DNA of 64,000 nt from Pomphorhynchus laevis (lineage: Eukaryota > Acanthocephala > Palaeacanthocephala > Echinorhynchida > Pomphorhynchidae), in assembly GCA_012934845.2 (NCBI GenBank), contig WNNJ02002654.1:62001-126000 (forward strand), read 5' to 3'. Below are positions 10,800-24,400 of this stretch, piece after piece; the stretch's first letter is position 1; every line of letters begins with the position of its first letter. The notes beneath the pieces are model-generated. The model ran no database searches, was not told the origin of the DNA, and saw only the letters and a program-made list of their open reading frames with translations. The position numbers and the translations under genes are program-made.

Positions 10800-12420
10800 A
10801 CATTTATTTGTTGTATTACTTACAATACAAGTTGGAACAGTCGAAGAATGCCGATCAGTTTTTGATATTATGATGCAGGAGGGCGGAGCGTATGGGTATA
10901 ACATAAATCCTTTGAAATGTCAATTACTGGTCCATTCGGAATTCCTGAACAAAGCCCAAGAATGTTTTGATGCTACTAATGTCCATATATGTACGAATGG
11001 CGTAGAAGTATTGGGATCGCCAATCGGAAAAGAATCCTTTTTGGATGACTGGATTGTCTGCAAAGTAGACAGATGGTCCAAATGTGTACAGAACCTAGTA
11101 GAGATTGCTATTTTCGACCCACAAGTCGCGTACAATGCTCTGACATACTCACTACAACATAATATGACTTACGCGAAGAGGACTTATCGTTTTCGGTCCG
11201 AGCAGCTCCTGGTACTCGAGGAACATATCCGTCACAGCTTGATCTCTAAAATAACCGGTATATCAAACGTACCTGAAACACTTAGGCAAATTTTCAGCCT
11301 TCCGGCGAGACTGGGTGGGCTCGGAATCGTAGACCATCATGTCGATCCGGGTAAAGAATACGAATGGTATCTACGTGCTTGTCAATCACATGTTTCAAAC
11401 GATAAGGAACAACATATTTATATCGCCAAATCCATAAAGGACGAAAAGGAAATTGCAATCAAACAACGCCGCGATCAAATAATTGAAGTCAGTGATGCGA
11501 CCACATGTTTATCTCTAGAATTTGCGTCGGAGAAAGGAGCGTCGAATTGGTTGACAACAAAACCAATCAAAGCAGACGGGTTCCATTTATCCCCACACGA
11601 GTTTAGGGACGCTGTGAATGGTCAATATGGACTAACACCTACGGATGCACCTGCGCATTGTAGTTGTGGTACTAAGAATAGAACAGTTCACTCGCTCTCG
11701 TGCGGTAGAGGCGCACTCACAATCATAAGGCATAACCTAATACGTGACACACTTGCCAACCTTTTGACTGAAGTCACTCCGTGTGTCGAAATTGAGCCCG
11801 TGCTGAGTCCTATAGATCCCACTATTCAGTTCAAGTCAGCTACAACTTCACGTGATAGTGAAGCGAGACTTGATGTCGTGTGCACGGGTCTGTTCGGAAG
11901 ACGAAGCGAGCGCGTCTTTATGGACGTCGCTGTATTCAATTGTCATGCTGCTTCTTATTCTGAGAGATCGCCTTCATCAGTCCACAACTATCACGAGTCG
12001 CGCAATAAACGCACGTTACCTTGAACGTATTGTAACTGTGGAGAGGGCCCAATTCACACCGATAATGTTTTTTTTCTTCTGGGGGCTTTGGAAAGGCCGG
12101 AGATTGCTTTCTGAAGGCATTAGCCAGGATGTTGGCCAATAAGCGCGAAATAGACTATGCGACGTGTATCGCACTTATCCGACGAAAGATAAGTTTCTCC
12201 CTTGCGCGATCAACTTCTATGTGTCTTCGCAGCCCCCGCTCTGCATTTCACCGGTTCGAGCACGGACAGCAAATCCATTCGGAGATAATTAGTCGTGGAT
12301 CCGCTACGGACGGCTGAGATTTTAATGAAGAGTCTTAAATTCAATGATTATATGAGGGCCCATTTGCGGGTAACTTTTTGATTGTAATTTTTAATTGTAT
12401 TATTATTTTATAATAAAAAC
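10800..12420 (+). mobile_element. LINE 3' part with restriction-like endonuclease
   Basis: A 5'-truncated non-LTR retrotransposon. It holds the end of the reverse transcriptase, a CCHC knuckle, a restriction-like endonuclease domain and a 3' end that stops in an AATAAAAAC/TTAAAAAA-type tail near 12405-12430. No target duplication was recognised. Confidence 0.7.
10837..12317 (+). pseudogene. RT thumb plus REL-endonuclease protein, frame-shifted at its end
   Basis: Open from about 10765 to 12024. The N-terminal half resembles the region after the YADD box of a reverse transcriptase (NPLKCQLLV, LGSPIGKESF, LPARLGGLGIV). A CxC-x7-H-x4-C knuckle (HCSCG...HSLSC) follows, then RHNLIRDTLA. Next comes a PD-(D/E)XK-like core, EARLDV and ERVFMDVAVFN. 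This order fits LINEs that use a restriction-like endonuclease (the R2/CRE/R4/HERO side of the tree). Two frame changes follow: a second frame continues at 11990-12142 (YLERIVTVERAQFTPIMF) and a third at 12129-12317 (ISFSLARSTSMCLR). The clade is not fixed; the family level is my inference from motif order. Confidence 0.65.
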
Positions 12421-13351
12421 TTGTATTAAAAAATACAATTTAATTTATAACATCACAAACTCACATTTGTTTGTGAACATCACATTTTTTCTGTTACATT
12501 TAGAAGATCTAAAATTAAAATCATTAGTACTTACGTATCTTTCTCATCTGTTTGAGTACATGTAACTTTTGTTAAGTCATAATTTTTAAGGTTGCTTTAT
12601 AGTTTTCGTCACATAGTTAAGTGAACTTAACTTACAACGAGATATCTAGCATCATCTGACAGGGGGCTGCTGTGCTTAAGACGGTTGCAGGCTGGAACAA
12701 GATCTATAAAGATCTACCACATTCACTCCACGCGCTACGCGACCTAGCTATTGGCCATTACCTGGTCTCTTAAACGTGATCACGTGAAGCAGTTTACATT
12801 TTAAAGTGTAAACATCTTGGGATGCAAACTTCTCCCTTTTTTATTTTAATAATTTATCAAACTTGTTTGCAAACTTGTTTGGAAATACATCAAACTTCTT
12901 TGGAAATATAAACATATATATGCTATAATAAGTATTACGCCTATCTATCAAAAATTAAACCATCAAGTAAATATAAATATATAGATAAATTTGAATTGAT
13001 AAAATCCTTCAGTATTTTGATAAATAAAATTTTTTTAAAAGTAGGGCATCTATATTTGGACAAATAAAATGTGTTATAATGGGAAATAATAGTAACTCAA
13101 TTATAGCTGACTTATTTGTTAAGCTTTATAGAGTATGATTTTTTTCATAACTGTGTAAAAAAATATCTAAATTATATAAAGATATGAAATATGTTTTGAT
13201 GCATTGAAGATATATGTGTATTTAATTCTAGCAATTTTGATTCAATAAGCGAACAAATTTTTAAGGGTAGCCTTATTCTCAATAAATAAAGCAAGTAATA
13301 ACTTTGTCTTGTAAATAATAATTAAAAATGCAAATAAAAAATTATTCTTAC
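12421..13351. other. Non-coding AT-rich stretch
   Basis: No supported gene. I looked here on the minus strand for the next vault-protein exon and saw none. Confidence 0.5.
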
Positions 13352-15816
13352 AATTTCATTGACATCTGGAATATAACTATCTACAAGTTTATTCGTCACC
13401 ATCCATTCTTCGCCAGCTTTGCGAATAATTCCAAATTTATCTTCATGTGAAACAGTTGATCTCAAATGTAATGCCTTGTTATCGTTTAGAACAATTGCCT
13501 CGACTGTTTCAACCACGATTTCATCAACTGAAGGAAGATAATCACCATAGTGGTGTAATAACCACAATTCGCCAGCTACACGTGAAATTTTGTTATAATC
13601 TACGCAGTCACGAATTGCCTTTATTAGCACTGCACAATTCTTTTTAACGTTTACGGATTTCACTCTGTCACATACTTCCACTTCTTTTCTTGGTTTGTAA
13701 ATCCCTGAGAGAATGCGAATTTTATTTTTCAACTAAAAGCTTATAAGTTAAAAATTAATAAAAATTGTGGTGCAATTATCAAAATTTCTGTGATGCGGAT
13801 ATTTTACTTTATGTAATTTATTTAGAAACCAAGTTGTAACTAATTACCTGTTTATACGCCCAAAAAACAACCTTAATGTATTGCAAATAACGAATTTGTC
13901 TTAACCATCAAAATTAATCTGAATCCGTGTATTTAATCACATGAGAATGTTTCACCTAGATTTATAATCTTGAGAAAGCTTTAATATCTATAGTATTGAG
14001 AAAATATCTATAGTATAATCCCGAAACTAAAGTACTGGTTTGCAATAAAAATATTGAACTTCTTTGCAATTCTGCTCATTTGCTATACAACCCGTTGGGA
14101 TTTCTGACATAAGCTTGTAAAAATGAATCATTAATTTTTTTTACTTTGAACTATTGTAGTTATCATTTTGAATATTGTTAATACTGATCGATAAGCAGGG
14201 GATATACATATGTGGGTATTAGAGAGTCAATCCGAAAACTTTGTCTTAATGTATAATTGGAAATTTACATTATTCACATCGTCAAATACAATGATTTAAC
14301 TATGCAGAGTAACACATTTGCTCTTAGCCTTCTGATAATGACGGGATGCTTCTATATTATCTAATATTTTCTTTTACATTTGTTTTAAAATTCGATTCAC
14401 TTCTTCTCCGATACCTTAAACTACTAAAAATATTATCGGATAAAACAATTATTCGTATATTCTCTTAAAGCGCTCTAAATGCTTAGCAACTTTACGATTC
14501 TCATTATATTTAAAAGGATCGTTCATTCTTTCTAATGATATGATGGAGAAAGTTATTGAACACACCAATGTCCAAATGAGCCCAAAAGCTAAGCCCATTG
14601 AACCGGACACAATTTTACAACCACTCATCATAAATATTTAAAATCAAGATGTTCTTTTTGAGTATATAGAGGAGAAACATATATGTCAATTTGTAAAACA
14701 CAATGGGACTGCAGATTCGTCATGGCTTGACACCTATGGGACAGCAGATCCGTCAGGGCTTGACGCAAGGCACTTACAGCAAATGCTGTTAAACTTTTTA
14801 ACAGATTTTTATTATTTTAATAATAATTTGAATTTAGTTTTTAAAAGTTTTGCTTATTAAAAATTTATTTAAACTATTAAGCAAAATTTTTTATGTATAA
14901 CAAACAATATGCTTTGTATTATAATAAATGCAATTATATCTTTTATAATTTTATTTTTTATCTTTATTTTGAAAGATAAAAAATAAAATCTTTATTTTGA
15001 TTTCTAGTATATATATCTAGTATATATTATTTAGTATATCGTATAAAATACGTAGACTCAGTTATCTGATATGATTTGTTATTTGAATTATCTTTTGTAT
15101 AGGAAAGAAGTCACCAGATAATGTTAATAACAGAAACTATTAATGTCAGTAATCAATCATGTATTATAATGATATTATGTTGTACTTTAAAAGTAATTTG
15201 TTATTTTACCAATTTGAAAATAACAAAGTAATTTAGCGATAAAATATATACTTTGTTTTTGTCCAAAAGTTCTGTTATTTTGATTGAATATTTCATATTC
15301 AAATAACTATTATAAAATTTATCTAACCTGGTCCTTCAAAGTACCATTCTGATCCAGCCATTCGGTTAATTCCGTCATCATCAGTAAAATTAACATTTGC
15401 CCATAGACGTAAGGCTTGCTTCGCTAGCAAAACTTTCATTTTTGTTGGAGCCTAAATAGAACTTGAAATTAACATACTATTTATAGCATTACCTTATGTA
15501 AAGTTTCACCAGGATACAGTGGAAAGGGTTCTTGTGCAAATCGATATTCTGTGTCACCATTTCGAAGTATTGCTTGTCCAAATTTATCACACGCAACTTC
15601 TTCAGTTTGCGGATTTCTAACTACTGGATTCATGATTATACAATAATGTGATGGTGGTATAATAACCATGGGAAGCGGTTTTGGATGTACAATGGATTCA
15701 TGTTCATGTTTTATCAATATTTGAGGACCGATTTCAACTCGTGTTACATTGGTATTCATATCAAGAACATAATTATATTGATATGGGGCTAACCTGTGTA
15801 TAACCTTATCGACCAT
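13352..15816 (-). CDS. MVP: Major vault protein, N-terminal exons (three exons seen)
   Basis: Major vault protein builds the shell of the cytoplasmic vault ribonucleoprotein particle. Three minus-strand exons join in phase: 15493-15816 (108 codons, phase 0 out), 15328-15451 (phase 1 out) and 13352-13704 (phase 0 out), each with GT..AG borders. Exon 1 has APYQYNYVLDMNTNVTRVEI and FAQEPFPLYPGE, matching the start of animal MVP. Exon 2 has GSEWYFEGPG. Exon 3 has IYKPRKEVEV, GELWLLH, DYLPSVDE and GEEWMVTN, which are successive MVP repeats. About 267 of the usual 850 residues are covered. The ATG at 15816 follows directly on an acceptor-like TTATCAG, so a short upstream exon may exist. No shoulder, coiled-coil cap helix or further repeat was found between 1 and 13351. 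The gene is therefore truncated or has an intron longer than 13 kb. Confidence 0.9.
14449..14631 (-). CDS. Possible small membrane protein ORF inside MVP intron 2
   Basis: A 60-codon frame on the same strand as MVP, within its second intron. It starts at tandem ATGs. The N-terminal half has a hydrophobic stretch (SMGLAFGLIWTLVCSITFSI) followed by a charged tail rich in lysine, arginine and glutamate (NRKVAKHLERFKRIYE). This is the layout of a single-pass micro-protein with a basic tail. I do not recognise a family, and a chance frame in AT-rich DNA is quite possible. The compact composition and the clear hydrophobic/basic split are the only support. Confidence 0.3.
   Translation of the reverse strand: MMSGCKIVSGSMGLAFGLIWTLVCSITFSIISLERMNDPFKYNENRKVAKHLERFKRIYE
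14703..14768 (+). repeat. 33-bp tandem duplication
   Basis: Two units starting ATGGGAC at 14703 and 14736, about 85% alike, in the MVP intron; GC-richer than the surroundings. Confidence 0.75.
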
Positions 15817-16059
15817 CTGATAAACGGATTTTGTTCTGAAATATTTAATATTAAATAAATCAAATCGATAATCCTGAGTTTCAACATCAAATTAAAACAA
15901 TACAGTAACTGTAAATCTTTAATTTTGATGATATTTTAAACACGTTTATTGTCATTTTCTGTCGTTTTAATTTGCTTTACATATTTTCAAGTCACTGCAT
16001 TATTATCAGAATTTTATATTTAGTTTTCTCAACCTAAGATATACGAAGTCATTTATTTT

Positions 16060-17280
16060 ATTCGATAGAATAAAATGAAAATATCCATTTTCTTTCTTTT
16101 ATAAATAATATCTTTATGGAACGAAGAATAGTATTTTTATTTAATACAACAAAACGTAAATGTCCGATATTTTGATAGCTACTGCTGTCATCGTCATAAA
16201 AGTACAAAAAATACCAAAGTTGCCATTTGTACAAATTACAATAAAACAGAAACAAACTTCAAAGAAAAACATTACAAACACACATTTACACACATTCTAT
16301 GAATAATAATTTCAATTAAATAGAGATTTTGTAATCTATTATGACCTAAACTCAATACATGTTGTGATATAGCACCCACCATATTACCCCGTTTAATATT
16401 ATATTTATGTTGTGACATACGCTTTTCCAATCCTTGTCCAGTTTGACAAATATAAGAGGAGGAACAGTTATCACAGGGTATCTTATAGACAACGGACATT
16501 TTATTAAATTTTGGTTTTAATTTAAAAATGTTATGCAATTTAGGCAGTTTTTTATTGTAAATTATTACATTCGTAATATCACTAGATATTTTATTTTTAT
16601 ATATAAATTTATTAAATAAGGAGTTCCATTTTTTATTAATAAAAGGAATTCTTAGATATATTTTTGGTTTCAAAGGTCCAAAATATTTCTTTCTTTTCAC
16701 AACATCACAACTTTTATAGTAAGCTTTTTTAATAGTCCATTCGGGAAAACCAAAGTTGACCAAACCCAAACGAATAATAGAATAACTCTCTTTTAATAAA
16801 TTGTCTTAGAGCAATAAATTGCATTAGAGCAAATAATTCTAGCTCGGTGAAAAAAAACATTGCAGCTGCAATCAACCATTTTTTAGATAATAACTTTTTC
16901 AAAGTTATTATCTTTCTCTTCTAATACAGGAGGCATATTTTATTAATAAGAATAACATTTTACCAAATAATAAATCTGATTTTAATTTGAAAATTTCCTA
17001 TTAGTTTTTAATTAGTTGTAATCCTTATTGAACTTGGTTAATTATATTTGTTTGATTTTGTTTTTTTTGTATCAATTTTACGTAATATTTATTTTATTTC
17101 GCTATTATAATTTTTGAAGTATGTTTCTATGTTTTATTGTAATTTGTATAAATAGCAACTTTAGTAATTTTTTGAAGTTTCCTGACGATGATAGCAGTAG
17201 CTATCGAAATATCGGACAAACGTTTTGTTGTATTAAATAAAAATACTATTCGTTTCATAAAGATAATATTTATAATATGT
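16060..17280 (-). mobile_element. Penelope-like element end with inverted terminal pieces
   Basis: The core (16272-16769, minus) encodes the C-terminal GIY-YIG-type endonuclease part of a PLE, with VVYKIPCDNCSSSYICQTG followed by KRMSQHKYNIKRG and an ISQHVLSLGH block. About 150 bases at 16095-16260 recur inverted at 17120-17275. This is the usual flanking-repeat arrangement of PLEs, whose terminal repeats are often partial and inverted. The copy is truncated, since the reverse transcriptase is not here, and is probably old. The endonuclease frame is open. Confidence 0.75.
17170..17222 (+). ncRNA. Minimal hammerhead-like motif in PLE terminal repeat
   Basis: Core CTGACGA (17182-17188), then a strong hairpin GATAGC-AGTA-GCTATC (17190-17205), then GAAA (17206-17209) and a TATC cleavage-type string (17210-17213). 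Only about three stem I pairs form with the bases before the core. One unpaired T sits at the base of stem II. Minimal hammerheads of this kind are known in metazoan PLE terminal repeats and cleave poorly as monomers. The inverted partner near 16160-16195 is more eroded. Confidence 0.5.
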
Positions 17281-20000
17281 ATTATATCAACTGAAATTTA
17301 GTTTTAATTCATTCATTAATTTTGCATAAATTCCTGCAAAATAAAGCCAGAATAAATAATTCGTGTATATTCCATATTTATTCTTTATTTATTTCAATTT
17401 ATCCAACCTATTTCAGTATAAATGAGCGGAATAATTGTGAATGATTTATTTTTATTATTTCATTTATTTAAGCATTTTAACCTATAAATTTGTATTATAC
17501 AATTAAAAATTAATTTGCTACATTTTATTTTAAATAAAATATAATAATTATCATATATAAAAATTATAATAATTTTAATAATACTTTTTAAACGACAATA
17601 TTTTTTAAAAATTGAAATACAATTGTTTCTGCCAATCAGATTTATTGCCCTAGGTCGGCTCGAACTGGCTGACCCCTTATTGCTGCTCGTCGCTTCCCTG
17701 ATAATTGTTACGCCATGTAAATCATTATTATTTTAATAATTATTACAATAATTTACTAATAATAAAATTATAATAGAATAAATTCTAAATATTTTGTTTT
17801 GTTTATAAAAGCTTTTGTATTTTTTGATTGTACCTTTAATTTTAGATTGATAAAGTCTTAATGTCGAAAGTCAATAATATGTTTTTTACATTTTCCGTTA
17901 ATAAATATTTTTCTGAATATATTGCTGTATTGTGAAAGATCAAGGAAGTCAGTTTGATATAATTCATTATATATAAATACAACGCGTTTAAGATAAAGGC
18001 TTCTGATCAATAAAAATGAGTTTAAGTAATAAGCTTCGCTGTATTATGACATATAATTTACTAAGAACGTGAAGACTAAAGCTGAATAACTTATTGTGAT
18101 ACAAATTAATAGAAAATAATACAATATAACATATAATTTTAATATCAAATTAATTATTTAATTAATTACTAATTAATAAATAATAAAATAATATTTTAAA
18201 AATGCGTTGATAGCCATTATATTGTATTATACGATCAGCATTAGTGAGAGAACTTTAAGAAATAATGAACAGAATATTGTCGTGGCAATAAGATAAAGCC
18301 GACTTTTTATAAATTCTATTTCTAAATTCCTAAAATTGATTGTAAATAATTGTCTGAAACAAACTTACAAATGTTTATTACAATACGCAATTTTCGCTAA
18401 CTGAAATTATTCCGGAAACAACTGCAAAAATATTCTGCAAATATTTAAATGAAAGAACGACCACAAGTTCTGAATCATTTTAAACAGAGTAAATGTTACA
18501 TGGAGAAATTTAATTGAAAATATTTTGAGTGAATAATGAACTAAACAAGCTTTCACTTTTACTTAACAAGAAAAATAGATGTCGTGTTTATTTTACGGTC
18601 CTAACATTAATTTAAATGTGTGTTTTACATATGCAATACTATGTCAAAAAAATTTATAAACTATTTATCTTCTTTGTGAGTAACTTGTGAATGTAAATGA
18701 AATTTAGAATTTCAGAATTTAGAAAAATTTGAATAATGATTTGGAAGAACCTTTAATAAGGATAAAGGTTAAAGGACCTTTAACCTTTAACTTTTTAAAA
18801 GTTAAAGAACTTTTAACTTATAATTTTGAGGATAATTCTTTTAACTTATTTAATTTATTTAAAATGAATAAATGTTCACGTTACAAAATTAACTAAAAGG
18901 ATGAAAATTTTGTTATTCGACAGATTATAAAAATAAAGAAATTCAGTATTTATGTGTAGAATATAGTCTTAATTGCTATAGAAGAAATACACAAACAAAG
19001 TTCATAATTAATTACTCGAAAGCATATACTTTTGATTACATAAACTATATTTAAATTAGCAAATCACTAATCATTTGAAAATATCGTAAAATACTTAAAA
19101 ATACTTTACATAATTCTTTAAAATTAAAGATTTCATACAGCGTAGAGATAATTTTTGTGGGCATGATGCTTTAATGTTGTTGCTATATATAACTTCATTA
19201 ATTAAATAACAACAAATATGTTTAAAGAAAGGAAAGTGGGGTGGGATTGTATATGTAATTGGTTTATTAAAAACATAATTTATGCTAGGCTACCTCTTCA
19301 TTTTAGATGTTAAATTTAATTCTTTATAATAATCAAAATGTGTTTTATTATAAAATAATTATAAGATAATTTTTTATAATTATTAAATAGTTATAATTAT
19401 AATTTTATTTTCCTTTAATAAAATTACAATATAACGTGAAATTCAATTGTAATATATAGCTATCGTAACTGTTATTTTTGAGTTAATATAGTTTCATTTA
19501 ATGAAGTTACTTCATCAAATGAAGTTACAAAAGTTATAGTTACTTTTGCGGCCATCAAATATGGCCACAAAAGATTTGCGGTCACATTCATTGCGGCTTT
19601 AACTTTACAGAGTAAAGTTAAAGCATAAACATTTTATGCGAAAGAATTTATGACTTAATGTTATTGTGGTAAATAATTTCAAATCCATTAACTTAATGAA
19701 ATCAATGTATATTTAGTTAATCTAATTAATAAATAAGAAAAGCAATAATTAACTAATTTAAAAATCTTGCATTTTTTAAAAGAAATAGATTTTGGCTTAT
19801 AATTAAAGCTTAACACAAAATTTTAAATCTATTAATTTTTAATATCAAGCCATTATAAGAATGTTACAATAAAGTATAATTTAAGTTAATTCCCTGATAA
19901 TTGCTCAGGCACATAAATAATGCATTTTATATTTTTTTATTCTTACTTTTTATAAAATTAAAATAAAACAGTTTGAGTAAAACAGTAAAACCTTTTTGAC
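17281..20000. other. AT-rich intergenic stretch
   Basis: No gene supported. A short GC-richer island at 17637-17715 stands out and could be a SINE or tRNA-derived piece: its minus strand reads CCAGTTCGAGCC, like a T-arm, but no full cloverleaf was found. The stretch was checked for serine-protease exons that might belong to the LDLa gene; none was recognised. Confidence 0.4.
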
Positions 20001-20575
20001 AGAAACATCTGCTAGACTCTCCGAGTGCGCCCTCACACAAAGTTTGAGATTACCGGGTCTAACAAGCGATCCTGCCATCGAAACTTACTAACTACAAGGT
20101 AATGATCGGCTAACAGCTGAGCCTCTATCTGCACACGAGTGTTCTGCACATAATGTCGCAGATCAGATGAAACGATTACAAAATCGATCATTGATCTTGG
20201 ACTGAGAGAATCTTTATGATACGTGAATCTTTTGATCTCCAACAAAGGTGCAATAATTTAACACCACTCGCATTCTGATCGGAGAGTCCGTTCCTCCCCA
20301 AAACTCCCTTCCAATTGTTACTGTCGCAACCAACATGAGCAGTGAAATCACCCTATAGAACGAGGTAATCTCCAACAAGAGTACTATCAAGCAGTGCCTG
20401 AAGATCTTGCACGAAGGCTGCGTATTCCGAGATAATGTTAGGAGCATACGCACAACAGTTATTCATTTTCCTTCTTTGACTAAAAATCTCAGAGACGCCA
20501 GCCTTTCTTTCACTGCGTTAAACCTCTCCACTACGAACGACAACCCGGGATGGTAAGTATCCCTACACCTGCCTC
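20000..20575 (-). pseudogene. LINE endonuclease-domain remnant
   Basis: Two overlapping minus-strand frames (20214-20453 and 20033-20245) carry the second half of an apurinic-type LINE endonuclease. The words are SRNTQ/FVQDLQALL near the start in another frame, then SPRSMIDFVIVSSDLRHYV and ADHYLVVSKFRWQ. This is the conserved stretch ending in the catalytic D-H pair (ADH). RTE/Rex-like elements carry a very similar block. At least two frame changes and one stop are present. No reverse transcriptase follows, so this is an isolated fragment. Confidence 0.6.
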
Positions 20576-21448
20576 CTGTCACTTTGAAACATATAAATTG
20601 ATTCACTTATCACTTATAACATATATAATTTATACATTAAATTACATTTTATTAAATTATTATATTCAATTAATATCAAATTATATTTATTAATATAATA
20701 AACATATATTAACATATATAATTTATCATATATAATTCGCTTATCACATATTACATTACTTTAAATATATTAATATTTGATTTACATCAAAATTATAAGA
20801 TATAAACTATAAATAAATATATTTTGTAAATTTAATAATCACTGATGTATATTTTATATAGGTATATATTATACTTATATAATATATTCTTATATATTAT
20901 ACTTATGTTATATATAAGTATATAAGTATAAATGTACAAAGTATGTATTTTACATATATTTTGAATATATACTTTAGATAATAATATATACTAATTATAT
21001 ATTTTTTAAATTATTATATAATAAGTTTTATAAATATATAATCATATAATAAATTATAAATAATAATTTGACATTTAATTTGATTATAAATAAAAATAGA
21101 TTATATTATATTAGATTATATTATGAATTAGATTATAAATATAAAATATTATATATAATATATTATATGATATATCACACGATTCACATTGTTTTTATAA
21201 ATAGTTTTTATTTGATATGTTTGATATCAAGATGTTTTAATGAATCAACACTTGAATATTATAATTTCGTGAGTATTTACGTAAATGATTATTTTACATT
21301 TCGATGTGGGTAAACAAAAATACATATAATTTATCAATATATTGAGATACTCAATTGCATATTAATTACCTTTTATTAAGATAATTAATTAAATAATAAT
21401 TAATCAAAATAATTCTTCTTGATGACAAAAAATTCCAAGTTTCGTTAC

Positions 21449-24400
21449 CTTCTGTAAAATACGAAAAGTCACAGCTTATAAGTTCATCGAGATTCTTCAC
21501 ATTATCAGCAGTGTTCGCATCTAAGTAATATTTGATTTAATGCTATATTCTTGATTGAGACAACGACTAATGGAAAAATTTCATAAACTGTTATTTTGTA
21601 TATAAAAATATATGCAGCAAATAAGATAATAACCCAATTTATGGCTTTTAATGAACCACACTGTAATCGAAATGACTAAACAATGTGAACAGGGTAATAT
21701 ATTGCTACAATAACATTTTCGTATTGTGACATCATTCACTTTTATTTCGAGCTGAACAACATGATATAATAGAAGGAGAAACACAAAATTACATCAGAAT
21801 TCAAGTTGCAAGAAAATATGCTTGAGATTTGACACAAAACGTTCTACATTCGTAGATCGGCATTTTTGTGTTATGTGCCTTTTATCAAGAGACAAACTTA
21901 AAATTCAATATTTTTTATTACCAAAACGTAATTAAATAAAACAGTTTCTGTAAACTGGCAAGAAATTCCTTCTTGAGAACCCTTTTCGGGTATTTAAAAA
22001 TGTTTTCTACTAAATGCTAATGATTTACAAAATATGAGTCTTCTTCCTTAATACTCTCCTATTGCATGTAGATTTAACTGTTTCGTCTGGAACGGTCGAA
22101 CCAAAGCCATGCCTTATTGCTTCTTTATTAGAACACCATATCCAATCAGCATTGAAAACTGTATTTCTAGGACATAAAATAGTGATGGAATGAAGTAATC
22201 TGCCTGATTTTTTACTGTATACACATTTGTGAGATGCCACACAGCTATACCGGTCATTACGATACAAATAATTTCGAGAATTGTTTGGCCTTATTAATAC
22301 CATGCTTCCATGAGGCGGATCTCCTCCGTATTTTCTAAATCTATTTTGATATTCGTATTGATAGACCAAATTTAAATCAGGATAATTAATTGACCCCGCA
22401 TTAAATGGACATGCTTGCTTTCGTGGATCCTCTTCTGTAAAAAATACAGGACTTAAAAAATTAAATTAATGTACAAATTGGCAGTTAAAATAACTTTTTA
22501 AAGCGATAAACACAAAAAATAATACAAAAAAAGAAATTACAAATTTAATTTGCATTTTTAATTAATTAAATATTCTACTAATATGTAAACATTATTTATA
22601 AATTAACATATTATTATGTTAATTTTTGATATAGAATTATGTGCAGATATATTTAATAGAAAACGGCTCTATTTGAAACTAATAATTGAAACTGATAATT
22701 TATGAAAACAAGATCGCTGACCATAATAATATAATATCATACTAAGCCATTGAAAATAATTCAGGGAGCAAAGAGATAAATATTGAGCATTTGATTCAAT
22801 TATAGAAATAACAAAAATATATCGAAATATTTAAAATAGTAGTTTTCAAATCGTTGGTTAATCGCGAGTATATTTAAAAGAATGGTGTTATCTAATTATG
22901 ACGGAGGATACACTTTATTATTAACTAAAGTGTATCAAAATCGTGCTCTCTGAATCTCTGTTTGATTCAGATAGCATGTAAAAATAATAAAAATAACATA
23001 TACAAACTGTCAAGTAAAATCAAATTGACATTTTTCTGTTAACACGCTATTAGCATGTATTTGGCACCGCTGCTATGTTAAGAAGAGAAATACGGACGAC
23101 ATATGATAACATAGGAGTTCATCCTAATGATCTCCAATTCTTATTCAAATACATCGCATATTATCTATTAGTCAACTTTTAAAAATAGATTTCTATATTG
23201 AATTTCAATTTTAAATATTAATTTTGTAAATATAAATTATATAAAATCTTATACAATTATCTATAATCATTTATAAATAATTGAATAAGATTAGTTAGCT
23301 GATTTGATTAATTATTTATCATTAATTATTAATCATTTATAAATAATTGTATAAGATTAGTTAGCTGATTTCATTAATTATTTATTATTTACTTATATAA
23401 TTTTTATTAAGCATTATTTTTAATTTATAAAAATTATTTTAATTAAAAATAAGTATAAATTAAAAATAAGGTTTTATCAGGTTTTCCTATAGTAAACAAT
23501 TAGGAAGCAAACAATTGATGATTAGTTTGATAATAGCAACTAATGACAATAATATGTAGGTTTTCAACTTTGAAGTAAAACCTTCCCCTACCAACGCTGA
23601 TTTAATTTGAAATCAGAAATGATTTTAATTAAATTGGCAGAATGTAAGACGAAAGTCTTTCATTAAATCTAATTGTCAATAAAGCAGACGAGTCGAGTAA
23701 TTGTCAGCCAAAATTAAAATGACCGAAACGTGAAACTGATGTATTGTGGATTAGTAGCTGATTTTATTCATACAGGGATTTCATTTCTTGAAATGTCGTC
23801 AGTCCATAGAATGACAACATTCAACATTAAAAGGACCGAAACGTTAAACGTTGGTATTCGATCAGTAGCTGATTAGGTTTATCAATTCTAAAATGTAGCG
23901 TAATGATGTTGGCTTATAGATAGAATTGAAGTAGAGTGCAGAATAAAAATATTCCTCAAAATTTCAATGGTAAAATGACTGCACATGTACATCAACTTGA
24001 AATTAGGAAACAAACTATAGATCACAAGTATGTAATGAATATATCATATTTTTAATTTAAAAATATAAATTTCTTGAAAGATTATTAAAGTGAAATTTAC
24101 TGATTAAATTTTAAATTTGAAATTTTAAGGAAAAAGGATAAGACAAGTTAATAGTAATCATTAAAAGACGGTATATTTTCAAATTAAAGGTAGCACCTTT
24201 CCATACCAGCGCTGATTTAATTTGAAATCATAAATGATTTCAATTGAATTTGTAAAATGTAGAACAAAAGTCTTTCATTAAATCTCATTAAAAAATTAAG
24301 CAGACGAGTCAAGTGATCGTCATCTAACATTAAAAGGACCGAAACGTGAAACGTAAGTATTGAATCAGTAGCTGATAAGATCCACCAATACTGAAATGTA

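Noticed and set aside
17637-17715. tRNA gene or tRNA-derived SINE
   Set aside because: A T-arm-like GTTCGA is present on the minus strand, but no anticodon arm or acceptor stem could be placed.
16800-21400. Serine-protease exons completing a ModSP gene
   Set aside because: No TAAHC, GDSGGP or similar was found on the minus strand by eye; small exons could still be missed.
21581-21784. Minus frame with cysteines as an extra LDLa-gene exon
   Set aside because: An acceptor-like TTGTTCAG exists at 21752, but no good donor of the needed phase was found, so it is left as a possibility only.
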